Of a DNA stretch of 64,000 nucleotides, positions 16,331-24,994 are shown in pieces (position 1 is the stretch's first letter; every line of letters begins with the position of its first letter). Location: the NCBI RefSeq assembly GCF_000953675.1, contig NZ_LN679998.1, positions 1,905,963 through 1,969,962 of the forward strand, in the 5' to 3' direction. The notes under the pieces were generated by a model, which worked only from the letters and a program-made list of their open reading frames with translations, searched no databases and was not told the DNA's origin. A program made the translations under genes and the position numbers. Source of the stretch: Paraclostridium sordellii. Its GTDB lineage: Bacteria; Bacillota; Clostridia; Peptostreptococcales; Peptostreptococcaceae.

Positions 16331-19300
16331 AAACTTATCAATTTATGCTTTAAAACTTTAAATTCATCTTCGCTAATAATATTTAAATCAAGTAAGTTTT
16401 TTAATTTCAAAAGCTCATCAATTAAATTATAATTTTTAGAATCAATGTTTTCATTTTCCTCTTCATACTCTAAGCTATAGTCTCTATCAGAAAAAGATTT
16501 TTTTAAATCATAATTATTTACACTTTTTAAATTATTATCATTTTGACTTAAACTATTTGTTTCTATAAATTTTTTCTTACTTTTTATAATGTCTGATTTT
16601 TCTATTATATTTATATCTTTTGAATTTAATTTTTCATCATATACTCTAGAACTCTGGACTCTTATTAAACAATCTAGATATCCTTTTATCATTAAGGCAT
16701 TTTTTAAAACTAAATCGTTTCTATTGTATAATTCTTTCATTGTTTCTTTTAAAGAACTATAACTATCTTCATTTATAATAAATCCTTTTTCTTGTATTGT
16801 GTCTATACAAATTTCATACATTTCTTCTTCACTGTAATCACTAAAATCTAATTGAAGAGGAAATCTGTATTTTAATGATTGATTATTTAAAATTATTTTT
16901 TCCATACCGGCTTTGCTACCTGATATTACTAAAATTATTCGATTTCTATTGTTATCAATAAATTTAATTAACATAGATACTATTTCATTATAATTATACT
17001 CATTTATAATTAAATCAAATTTATCAATTAAAACAATCTTTCCAATATGCTTATTAAATATATCATCTAGATATAAACCACTATTTATACTTGCTATTAT
17101 TTCATCTTTATCAATCTCTACGATATTTTTAGATTTAACTCTACCCGTACTAAAATACATATCAGATAATATATTTAATACTTTTTTCTTACCAGTACCT
17201 ATAGACCCTGTAAATATAATATTTCTATATTTATTTATGTTACTTCTTTTACCTAATTTCTCTCTTTTTTCCTCTATTTTAATCAATTTATATTGATTAT
17301 TTAAAAATTGTTTTGCAGATTCATTTCCCTTTAAGCTTTTTAACTTTTCTTCTAAGTCAAAATTATTTTCATATTCTAATGTACTTATTTTTTCTATATC
17401 TTTTACTGTTATTAAGTTCATTTCATAAACACTTATATCTTCTTCAGCAATTCTTATACTCTGATGTCTTATTAAGCTTTCAACATAATTTCTAACCATT
17501 CGTCCATTTCCTGATTGAGAATCTGCATCTTCATATATTGTCTCAAAACTTGTTTTTAATGATACATATGCATTTTTAGATAATTTAAATCCTTTATTTT
17601 CTATTAATTTTATAGCCATTTCTAAAAGTTCATTTGGATTATAATCTTTAAATACAGTCCAAATTGGAAATCTTGATTTAAGTCCAATATTCACATCAAA
17701 GAAGTCTTCCATTTCCTCTTCATACCCTGCAAGTATAACTACTACATCTTGTCCATAATCCTCTATTAATTTTAGTAATGTTTCAATAGCTTCTTTACCT
17801 AAAGAATCATTAGCTAAAGTATAAGCTTCATCTATAAATAAAACTCCACCTATTGCTTCTTTAAATTTTTCTTCTGTTTTTCTTGATGTTTGACCTGGAA
17901 TTTCAGATACAAAACTTGATCTATCAGTCTCAACTAATTGACCTACTTTTAAAAGTCCCATACTATTTAACATCTCTGCCACTAATCTAGCAATACTTGT
18001 TTTACCTGTACCCGGATTACCAGCAAAGACCATATTTAAATTCTGTTCAATTTTTGTATTTACTCCAGCTGACTTTCTTTTTTCTTGAGCTACTATTAAC
18101 TTATACTGACTTCTCAATAAATTTTTCACTTCTGCTAAACCAACGATATTACTTAACCTTTCTTCTAAATCAAATTTTGTTTTTGCTTTAAAATTAAAGT
18201 TATCTCTTTCTAATAAGTCTATCTGTTTTGATTTATCAGTTAAATATTTCTTAGATGCATCTAATATAGCATTTTCAACTATGTTCCTAACAAATCTAGC
18301 ATTTCCTAAATCATTTTTCCCGTTTATTTGATTTTTAGCAAATAAATCTATTAAGTCATGTTTAACATTTTTTGCTATCCTATAACCTTTTGACTTAGCT
18401 ATATTTAAAGCTATCTGATACATTTGACTTGGCGTATAGTCTTCAAAGTGGATTATATTAGGGAATCTTGATTTTAAACCTGAGTTAAATGTTAAAAACT
18501 CTTCCATATCTTTTTCATATCCTGCAAGTATGACAACTAAATCATCTCTATTATCTTCAACACCTTTTAGTAAAGCATCTACTATCTCTTTACCAACTTT
18601 ATCATCTTCGCTTTCACATAGTGAATAAGCTTCATCTATAAATAAAACCCCACCTATTGCTGAATTTATAATGTCTATTGTCCTTTTTGCTGTATCATTT
18701 ATATTTTCAGTTACAAAATCAGCCTTGCTAACCTCTCTGTAAACACCTTTTTTTAATATTCCAAGTGCATTTAAATACTCAAATGTAACTCTTGCCGCAT
18801 TGGTTTTTCCTGTTCCTGCATTTCCTGCAAAAATCATATTAAGTGATATAGTAGAAGTTTTTAATCCTAATCTCTCTCTTATTTTTTGTACTTTATAATT
18901 ATTTTTTATATTATTTAAAAAATTTTTCAAATCTTCTATTCCAATTATAGAATTTAGTTTATATTCAGCCTCTTCAAGTGTTGGCATTGAATATTCACTT
19001 AAGTTAAATATTTCCTCATCAACTTTACAGTATATTTCATTATCTTTTACATATATTAAAATGTTACTTCCTTTTATGATTTCTTCTTCTCTTATAAAGT
19101 TTGTTATTGGTTTACTTAGTTTATAAGATACATATTCACTTATCCCAAAATTAGAATCTTTTTTATATGTTTCTTGTAAAAATTTGCATATTCCAAAGTA
19201 CTCATCACTTTTATCATTTTCATTTATATCTAATATTATTTTTATTTCATATTCTGATTCCTTATCTCTTATAGTTTTTAATACTTCCCTTTTTACAATT

Positions 19301-19920
19301 TTATTTCTTTCTATTCGATTAAGGGGTTTAGTATGTAGTATTTTATCTATTTTATTATCAAAGTTTTTATTAAAAAATTTATTTATATCAAAATGTTCAT
19401 TATCACTAACGTATACTAAAAACTTATTATGACAAACAATTTTATCTATTTTGTCTGTATCGTTAATAGTTGCTTCTAACAAAAATTTATTTTTTATAAC
19501 ATATTCATCATTTAAATTAAGGCATGTATTTGGGTATATACTAGATAATATATTTAATATATCTTTACTTGCTTTTTCTATATTCTTAAACATTACACAA
19601 GCAGAATCAGAACTTAATTTTTCATATAAGTCTGTTAAAAAAGAATTGTATCCTAAATTAAAATTATATGAACCTAAATCAATTTCATCTACGTTATTAT
19701 TTTCTAAAAACTCATACTTTCCAAGATATTCAAATATACGTCTTATACTTGTTTTTTTTGCAGTTTCCTTTTCTCCAAGTAAAACTATTATACCTTTTTC
19801 ATTTTCTATAAATTTACGCTTAAAATAATCACACAAATCTTTGAAAAAATCTTTTTGTCCTATAAGCTCCTGATCTAATTTATTTTCTATATCTTTAAAC
19901 GTTTCGTCTATATTTATCAT
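16324..19920 (-). CDS. Multi-AAA ATPase, CbxX/SpoVK-like, with C-terminal SHOCT motif
   Basis: This 1198-aa protein holds four AAA-like modules. The first (residues 1-260) has only a degenerate P-loop, GEKETAKKTS. The second and third are intact CbxX/CfqX-type modules, with Walker A GNAGTGKTN (near 365) and GNPGTGKTS (near 635) and Walker B GGVLFIDEAY in both. The fourth has a changed loop, GSIGTGKKK (near 905), and a weak Walker B (KIVLIDKFD). The last 35 residues, with LLKLKNLLDLNIISEDEF, look like a SHOCT oligomerisation motif. SpoVK-like proteins remodel protein complexes; the client is unknown. Start set at ATG 19920 because GGGAG lies 9 bases upstream. It follows yhaM by 20 bp. Confidence 0.85.
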   Translation of the reverse strand: MINIDETFKDIENKLDQELIGQKDFFKDLCDYFKRKFIENEKGIIVLLGEKETAKKTSIRRIFEYLGKYEFLENNNVDEIDLGSYNFNLGYNSFLTDLYEKLSSDSACVMFKNIEKASKDILNILSSIYPNTCLNLNDEYVIKNKFLLEATINDTDKIDKIVCHNKFLVYVSDNEHFDINKFFNKNFDNKIDKILHTKPLNRIERNKIVKREVLKTIRDKESEYEIKIILDINENDKSDEYFGICKFLQETYKKDSNFGISEYVSYKLSKPITNFIREEEIIKGSNILIYVKDNEIYCKVDEEIFNLSEYSMPTLEEAEYKLNSIIGIEDLKNFLNNIKNNYKVQKIRERLGLKTSTISLNMIFAGNAGTGKTNAARVTFEYLNALGILKKGVYREVSKADFVTENINDTAKRTIDIINSAIGGVLFIDEAYSLCESEDDKVGKEIVDALLKGVEDNRDDLVVILAGYEKDMEEFLTFNSGLKSRFPNIIHFEDYTPSQMYQIALNIAKSKGYRIAKNVKHDLIDLFAKNQINGKNDLGNARFVRNIVENAILDASKKYLTDKSKQIDLLERDNFNFKAKTKFDLEERLSNIVGLAEVKNLLRSQYKLIVAQEKRKSAGVNTKIEQNLNMVFAGNPGTGKTSIARLVAEMLNSMGLLKVGQLVETDRSSFVSEIPGQTSRKTEEKFKEAIGGVLFIDEAYTLANDSLGKEAIETLLKLIEDYGQDVVVILAGYEEEMEDFFDVNIGLKSRFPIWTVFKDYNPNELLEMAIKLIENKGFKLSKNAYVSLKTSFETIYEDADSQSGNGRMVRNYVESLIRHQSIRIAEEDISVYEMNLITVKDIEKISTLEYENNFDLEEKLKSLKGNESAKQFLNNQYKLIKIEEKREKLGKRSNINKYRNIIFTGSIGTGKKKVLNILSDMYFSTGRVKSKNIVEIDKDEIIASINSGLYLDDIFNKHIGKIVLIDKFDLIINEYNYNEIVSMLIKFIDNNRNRIILVISGSKAGMEKIILNNQSLKYRFPLQLDFSDYSEEEMYEICIDTIQEKGFIINEDSYSSLKETMKELYNRNDLVLKNALMIKGYLDCLIRVQSSRVYDEKLNSKDINIIEKSDIIKSKKKFIETNSLSQNDNNLKSVNNYDLKKSFSDRDYSLEYEEENENIDSKNYNLIDELLKLKNLLDLNIISEDEFKVLKHKLISFM

Positions 19921-19940
19921 ATTGACCATCTCCCTTAATG

Positions 19941-20846
19941 TTATAAATATAATTTCGTGTCTATTCTTCTATCGTAATCAGACCATCCATTAGATTTTGA
20001 ATTTGTTTTTATTTGCTCTATTTTATTCATAGTAGCATCAATTCCATCTGCAAAATTTAATATAAAAGCTTCCTCCATATTACACTCTCTTGGCGAACCA
20101 TACTCTAACTTTCCATGATGTTGTACAATACATCCTTTTATTCTTCTCACAAATTCTTCATTAAAGTCATGTTTCATATCATTTATTGCTCTATCTATAA
20201 GTTGAATTCCTATAACTATATGTCCTTCTAGCTCCCCTTGTAGAGTATACTTAAAAGGTCCATTAAAATCTAACTCATATAGCTTTCCTATATCATGTAG
20301 TTTAGCACTAAGTATAGCAACCTCTATGTTTTTACATCCATATTTTTCACAAAGTATTTTTGTTAAGTACATAACCCCGAGTGTATGTTCTGCAAGTCCT
20401 CCTATATAGTTATGATGCATTGATACCCCACCTATACCTTTTTTAAACTTATCTGAAAACTCTTCATTCTTAAAAAAGAAATCATTTAATTTTTTTGCAT
20501 CATCTGATTTTATATATTCATCTGTTAAATTTTCTATATCACACATAATCTCTTCTATAGATCTTTTAACTGCTGGTAAATAATCATCTAACTCATAATT
20601 TTCAGATATGATTTCTATATTTTTCACTTCATCCATAGTAGGTTCTTTTTTACTTTCAACTTCAATTACTTGACCAGGTTTTAACTTAAACTTATTTGGT
20701 ATTCTTGCTTTTATTTGCTCACTTTTATCCGTTAATATATAGGTTGTCATATTACTATCTCTATGTATTTTTTTCATAACCATAAGTGATGTTTTAAATT
20801 TTTTATCCATATCTATATCTTTTAAAAAAACCTTTTTATGCGCCAT
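19941..20846 (-). CDS. yhaM: 3'-5' exoribonuclease YhaM family
   Basis: The 301-aa protein combines an N-terminal OB-fold (FLKDIDMDKKFKTSLMVMKK, then IKARIPNKFKLKPGQ) with an HD domain: MHHNYIGGLAEHTLGVMYL, then SAKLHDIGKL and IVQHHGKLEYGSP. This order and length match YhaM, a Mn-dependent 3'-5' exonuclease of Firmicutes RNA and single-stranded DNA metabolism. The AAA gene follows 20 bp later, so they are probably one operon. AAAAGGAG precedes the ATG. Confidence 0.92.
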   Translation of the reverse strand: MAHKKVFLKDIDMDKKFKTSLMVMKKIHRDSNMTTYILTDKSEQIKARIPNKFKLKPGQVIEVESKKEPTMDEVKNIEIISENYELDDYLPAVKRSIEEIMCDIENLTDEYIKSDDAKKLNDFFFKNEEFSDKFKKGIGGVSMHHNYIGGLAEHTLGVMYLTKILCEKYGCKNIEVAILSAKLHDIGKLYELDFNGPFKYTLQGELEGHIVIGIQLIDRAINDMKHDFNEEFVRRIKGCIVQHHGKLEYGSPRECNMEEAFILNFADGIDATMNKIEQIKTNSKSNGWSDYDRRIDTKLYL

Positions 20847-20936
20847 TTGGTTTACTCCTTTTATCTTTTAATTTATTATAGTTTTTATTATTTACAAATT
20901 TTATCAAATTTATATTTACTACTTTTCTAATACTAT

Positions 20937-20992
20937 AAATTGGGTAAAAAATAAAAAGAGCATTTATGCTCTTTTTATTTTTTACCCAATTT
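20937..20992. terminator. 27-bp perfect-stem terminator
   Basis: Positions 20937-20963 pair with 20966-20992 with only 2 unpaired bases at the tip. A GAGCAT core is flanked by A-rich and T-rich runs on both sides, so it can act in either direction. It ends the sigma factor operon, 115 bp after the last stop codon. Confidence 0.75.
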
Positions 20993-21107
20993 AACTCTAT
21001 ATTTCCCAGGTTATTTTTTGTATTTAGTGAATTTTTAACATTAATATTTTTTGAGTTTATATTTCCTATATCAAAAGTGATATTAAATTTTTCAAAATTT
21101 TTGTTAT
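20993..21107 (-). pseudogene. Possible gene remnant downstream of the sigma-factor operon
   Basis: This stretch lacks a start codon, but one minus frame is open from 21112 through the following hairpin to the next gene, about 87 codons. It reads protein-like text such as FNITFDIGNINSKNINV and NNLGNIELNWVK. In such A/T-rich DNA an open frame this long in a non-coding gap is unusual. It could be the tail of a lost gene or chance. I cannot name a family. Confidence 0.25.
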
Positions 21108-21908
21108 TTATATACTAATGCATAATTGAATTAATTTTGGAACTACTAGTATTATAAAAAGTATAAAAACTATAACCTCAAATCCCAATGCAAATTTATC
21201 TTCTGTAGTTAAAGGTGATTTATTAACAGCCTTTAATCCAGATACCTCTTCTAAACTATTTATAAATCTTTCTGTATTTTTTCTATACCTACTTTTTAAA
21301 TGATTTAAATATATAATCTTTTTATCTTTTGTTTCTATAAATGACATATATCCACTTCTTGTATCAACCCCATATGCTAATCCTTTAGAATATCTTTTAT
21401 TTTTAATAGATTTGCCTATAAGCTTTATATCCTTTATATATATAGTTTTTTTACTTACTATTTTAAATCTTTCGCTTATTCCATAATAAATTAGCTTATC
21501 TTTAGTTAAATAAATCTTAAAAAAATATGCTGCATTATAATTTATATAAGATGTATTTACACCTGGCAGTGATATAAAACTAGGTACGAAAAGTTCATCT
21601 ATAATTTCACTTTTTAAATTTTCCATATCTTTTTCTATAGTCTTTAAAATAATATATTTTAATAAATTGCTATTTTCAATCCCATGTTCTGAAATATTTG
21701 ATTTTTCACCTAATTTATTTTTTAAGTTCAGAATTTCTTCCACTGTTACATCTATCTTAAATTTACTATTTAAATATTTTATTTCTTCAATAATTTTTAT
21801 AGTTTTATTTTTTATCTTTTCTTTTTGTTCTTCATCCATACTATATTGACATAAGTCAAGTTCTGAATATTCTTCAATCTTAAAATTGTATTCATCTTTT
21901 TTCTTCAT
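21108..21908 (-). CDS. Membrane-anchored protein, probable partner of the ECF sigma factor
   Basis: The 266-aa protein starts with a charged helical region (residues 1-100). A beta-rich PH-like stretch follows (about 125-215: FFKIYLTKDKLIYYGISE, then IYIKDIKLIGKS and YMSFIETKDKKIIYLNH). It ends with a transmembrane helix (about 240-260). It begins 5 bp after the sigma factor stop codon. By position it may be an anti-sigma or co-regulated factor, but no known anti-sigma domain such as a zinc motif is visible. The cytosolic part precedes the helix, which would allow sigma binding. Confidence 0.7.
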   Translation of the reverse strand: MKKKDEYNFKIEEYSELDLCQYSMDEEQKEKIKNKTIKIIEEIKYLNSKFKIDVTVEEILNLKNKLGEKSNISEHGIENSNLLKYIILKTIEKDMENLKSEIIDELFVPSFISLPGVNTSYINYNAAYFFKIYLTKDKLIYYGISERFKIVSKKTIYIKDIKLIGKSIKNKRYSKGLAYGVDTRSGYMSFIETKDKKIIYLNHLKSRYRKNTERFINSLEEVSGLKAVNKSPLTTEDKFALGFEVIVFILFIILVVPKLIQLCISI

Positions 21909-21913
21909 AATAT

Positions 21914-22444
21914 TTACCCCCTATTTATACCTTTTAAAAACTTTTTAATCCGCATAATTCTTAGGCTAATAGCCTTAGGAGTAATCCCTATTTTATTTGA
22001 TATATCCTTAACTCTACTTTCATTTTCAAACCTTTCTCTAAAAATCTCTTTATCAATTTCTTTTAACTCATCTAATCTTTTATTTATTTCTCCTATAATT
22101 TCTTTCATCAAAACCAGGTCTTCTATATTATCTTCTTTACTCTCATATTCTTCTAGTTTTGATATATTTTTAGTATGCTTTGCTTCTTTTCTCATTATAT
22201 CTATGGCTGTATATTTACATAAAGTAAAAATCCAATTTTTAAATAATCCTTCCTCTTTTTTATAGTATTTAATACCGTCCCATATTTTAAGTAAAACTAT
22301 ATTTACACATTCTTCACTAAGTTCTCTATTATTCAATATTTTATTTGAAGCTCTATATATTAAATCTCCATAAATTTCAATTAATTCTTCTAATGCTGAC
22401 TCATCTTTTTGTACGAGCCTGTCAATTAAATTCACATCATTCAT
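21914..22444 (-). CDS. ECF-type RNA polymerase sigma factor
   Basis: This 176-aa protein has sigma region 2 (about residues 10-80; ECVNIVLLKIWDGIKYY, then LCKYTAIDIMRKEAKH) and region 4 (about 120-172; VKDISNKIGITPKAISLRIM). It lacks region 1 and 3, as expected for ECF sigmas that redirect RNA polymerase to stress or envelope promoters. The membrane protein downstream starts 5 bp after its stop codon. Autoregulation from its own upstream promoter is usual for the family but I did not identify the motif. Confidence 0.9.
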   Translation of the reverse strand: MNDVNLIDRLVQKDESALEELIEIYGDLIYRASNKILNNRELSEECVNIVLLKIWDGIKYYKKEEGLFKNWIFTLCKYTAIDIMRKEAKHTKNISKLEEYESKEDNIEDLVLMKEIIGEINKRLDELKEIDKEIFRERFENESRVKDISNKIGITPKAISLRIMRIKKFLKGINRG

Positions 22445-22512
22445 ATACTCCCCTCCTCACTAATATAATCGTTATAAGTTTCTTTAATGCTTCAAAAAAT
22501 CTTAAAATAAAA

Positions 22513-22536
22513 AAGAGCCTATTAAAATAGACTCTT
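22513..22536 (-). terminator. Terminator of the MFS gene
   Basis: An 11-bp stem with one G-U pair and a 2-nt tip on the minus strand is followed by U6. It includes the stop codon at 22535. Confidence 0.7.
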
Positions 22537-23700
22537 ACTTACTTCTAATAATTTTAGTTTCTATTTTTGGTATTTTACTTAAGTAAAGGTAGACTCCGTA
22601 AACTCCAAGCAATAAAATAAAAAAACAAAGCATAAATGAGTATTTTACATACATATCGGCTAAAAATCCTATCAATATATTTATAATTGCTGCAAATATG
22701 TTTCCAATCATAGAGTATATAGATAAAATAGTAGCTCTATTTTTTTTAATAAATTTATTTTGAATATCTAGTACTATTGGACTAGACATAGCGGTTAGTC
22801 CACTTAATGAAATTATACAAACTATACTAAAAATTATATTTTCAGTAAATATTAAAATAAATACAAATATCAAGGTTGATGTTATAATAAATTTTAAAGT
22901 TTTTGTTTGCCCAAACTTATTAGTAAAAATATATGTTTTACTAGATAGTAAAGAGGCTAATTCCGAAAAAGCTGTTATAAATCCAAAAAATTTGAAATCA
23001 AATCCAATATTTTTAAAATGTATTTGAGATAAGTTTATAGTAATTCCATAAGTTATCTCACAAATTAAAGATGTAGCTATCACAAAAACTAACATTTGTT
23101 TTATTAAATTTCTATCTTTAAATGAATCTTTTAAATTAAAACTTTCTTTCTTTTTATCTACTTTATATTCAACATCACTTGTAAAATACATAATTAAAAC
23201 ATTTATCCCGTAAGCTATACTAGTTAAAAAAATAGCCAATTCTATAGACTTTCCAACTATAAATACTGATAAAATTGACGATATAAAAAATCCTGTACTG
23301 TTATAAGCTCGATATCTTCCAAAAACTTTTTCACTTTCATTTTCACTACAAGAGTTATATAAAAATGCAATATCACACCCAGAAATCCCCGATACACTAA
23401 TACCTCTAATACAGGTCTCTATAAAAAAACTAACTAAGCTATTACAAAAAATCAAAGTAACTCTACTTAAAAAAAATAAAAAGTATGATATTATAAGAGT
23501 TTTTTGTATCCGTATTTATCAGCAAAATACCCCCATAAAACCTCTGTGAATACCGTTATCATTAATAAAAAAAACTCTAGAAAAAAAGCTTCTTTAACAG
23601 ATACTCCTTTTTGTATTTTATATATTAAGCTAACCGGTCCATAAAATATAAGCCCTTGTAAAAAAGATATTATATACATTAAATTCAAATTTTTCCTCAT
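22535..23700 (-). pseudogene. MFS transporter disrupted by a single-base frameshift
   Basis: Two consecutive minus-strand frames together make one major-facilitator protein of about 390 aa. The first encodes helices 1-2 and the motif LWGYFADKYGYKK, then stops at 23491. The second, open from upstream of the join, continues TLIISYFLFFLSRVTLIFCN and then ten or so helices to SKIPKIETKIIRSK. The join is the run of six T on the plus strand at 23500-23505 (six A in the mRNA). One more A, or a -1 slip, restores the frame. The start is ATG 23700 after AGGGGTG. Substrate unknown; an ArsR regulator gene lies just upstream. Confidence 0.8.
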
Positions 23701-23866
23701 TTTTATCACCCCTGATTAAATTAATTTCTAAAATCAGGGGGTTAATCAAGTAGTTGCATTTTTAATGCCCTCCTTAATAAATATTTAATAATTTATTATA
23801 TTTAATCTTAATTTAATAATATTCATATTGTCTATATATTAATTATATATAACTATATATAATTAA

Positions 23867-23932
23867 ATAAAGGAATTATTAAAATAAAAGAGACTTATTT
23901 TTAAGTCTCTTTTATTTTAATAATTCCTTTAT
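23867..23932. terminator. 31-bp perfect-stem terminator after the ArsR gene
   Basis: Positions 23867-23897 pair with 23902-23932 around a TTTT loop. The last five to six codons and stop of the ArsR gene (23912) lie in one arm. It separates the regulator from the broken MFS gene. Confidence 0.75.
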
Positions 23933-24181
23933 CGAATTTTCACTTAGAAGTTTGTATAATATTTCTTTATTTACATCATAATAATTCCATTTACCTTGAG
24001 ATATTTTTACTATTAAATTACTGTCTAATAATAACTTTAAATGATATGACAACTTCGACTGAGATAATTCAAATTCATCTACAAGTTTACATACACACAT
24101 GCTACCTCTTTTATTTAAAGTTTTAAGTATTTCTAATCGTCTTTTATCAGCAAGTGCTTTAAATATTGCTTCGTAGCTCAT
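23912..24181 (-). CDS. ArsR/SmtB-family metal-responsive repressor
   Basis: The 89-aa winged-helix protein contains ALADKRRLEILKTL and the recognition helix LSQSKLSYHLKLL. A CVC pair in GSMCVCKLVDEFELS sits where arsenite/antimonite-sensing ArsR proteins carry their thiolate site. That points to As(III) or another soft metal as the ligand, although the third cysteine often seen is missing. Start is ATG 24181 with GGAGG just upstream; a TTG four codons earlier is not better. The MFS gene downstream is the likely target, but a strong terminator separates them. Confidence 0.85.
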   Translation of the reverse strand: MSYEAIFKALADKRRLEILKTLNKRGSMCVCKLVDEFELSQSKLSYHLKLLLDSNLIVKISQGKWNYYDVNKEILYKLLSENSIKELLK

Positions 24182-24229
24182 ATCTTCCTCCAAATAAGTT
24201 TAATTGTATTACTAATAACTTATACAATT

Positions 24230-24979
24230 TTATATAAATTCTTTTTTTACTATCTTAATCATATTTTCTAAGGATTCATTAACAATTAATTCTCCTTTTT
24301 CTTTAGAACTGGTTCTTCCTATAGATAATAAGCCTGATTTTGGAACTAAATCTTTTGGAATAGGGTATACTTGATATGTTGGAACTTCTTCAATTTTTTC
24401 ATCTATAAGTCTATCCATATGCACTAAATTAGGTGCAAATTTAAGTATTAGAGAAGTTTCAGTTATAGCTGCATGTTCTAGAGCCCATCCTGGAAATTCT
24501 ACTTCATCAAATACCTTGTCTATAGTCGGTTGACTTATTAAATCCCACCAACTCATCATAATTATTTTAGTTCCAGTTGGCATTTTTTTACTTACTAAAT
24601 CTATAGCTTCTAGTAGAAAAGCTTGATTTTCAAAATGGGAATTTACTATTGCAATTTTTTTAACACCATCTCTTATAAGTTCTTCTAGTATATCCATAAC
24701 TAAAGATATTAATGTTTTACCATTTAAATCTATAGTTCCTGGAAATAAAGGCCCTCCTCCTGAAGCTGGCTGAGATTTATATCCATAATTTATAGCAGGC
24801 ATAACTATACCATTTACTCTTTCTCCAAGTAACTTAGCAAATCCTTCTGATATTATAGTATCTGTAAATAAAGGTAAGTGTGGTCCATGTTGTTCTACTG
24901 ATCCTACAGGTAGTATCACTACATCCTTTTCTTTTCTTTCATCAAATTCATACCATGTCATTTCTGCCATTAAAGTCAT
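24230..24979 (-). CDS. Creatininase-family amidohydrolase
   Basis: The 249-aa protein has the metal-ligand motifs of the creatininase family: GSVEQHGPHLPLFTDT (residues 27-42), NSHFEN (about 116), and LEHAAITETSL (about 165-175). The family includes creatinine amidohydrolase, and ArfB-type deformylases that open formylamino-pyrimidines. It starts 15 bp after the PucR regulator gene with an AGGAGG site 8 bases from the ATG. A CodA-like amidohydrolase lies just beyond. The substrate is unknown; creatinine or a formylated pyrimidine are both possible. Confidence 0.85.
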   Translation of the reverse strand: MTLMAEMTWYEFDERKEKDVVILPVGSVEQHGPHLPLFTDTIISEGFAKLLGERVNGIVMPAINYGYKSQPASGGGPLFPGTIDLNGKTLISLVMDILEELIRDGVKKIAIVNSHFENQAFLLEAIDLVSKKMPTGTKIIMMSWWDLISQPTIDKVFDEVEFPGWALEHAAITETSLILKFAPNLVHMDRLIDEKIEEVPTYQVYPIPKDLVPKSGLLSIGRTSSKEKGELIVNESLENMIKIVKKEFI

Positions 24980-24994
24980 ACTTATTCCTCCTAA

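Noticed and set aside
23491-23520. Idea of programmed -1 ribosomal frameshifting in the MFS gene
   Set aside because: In frame the run reads C AAA AAA C, not a canonical X XXY YYZ heptamer, and no convincing downstream pseudoknot was seen. Mutation or slippage is simpler.
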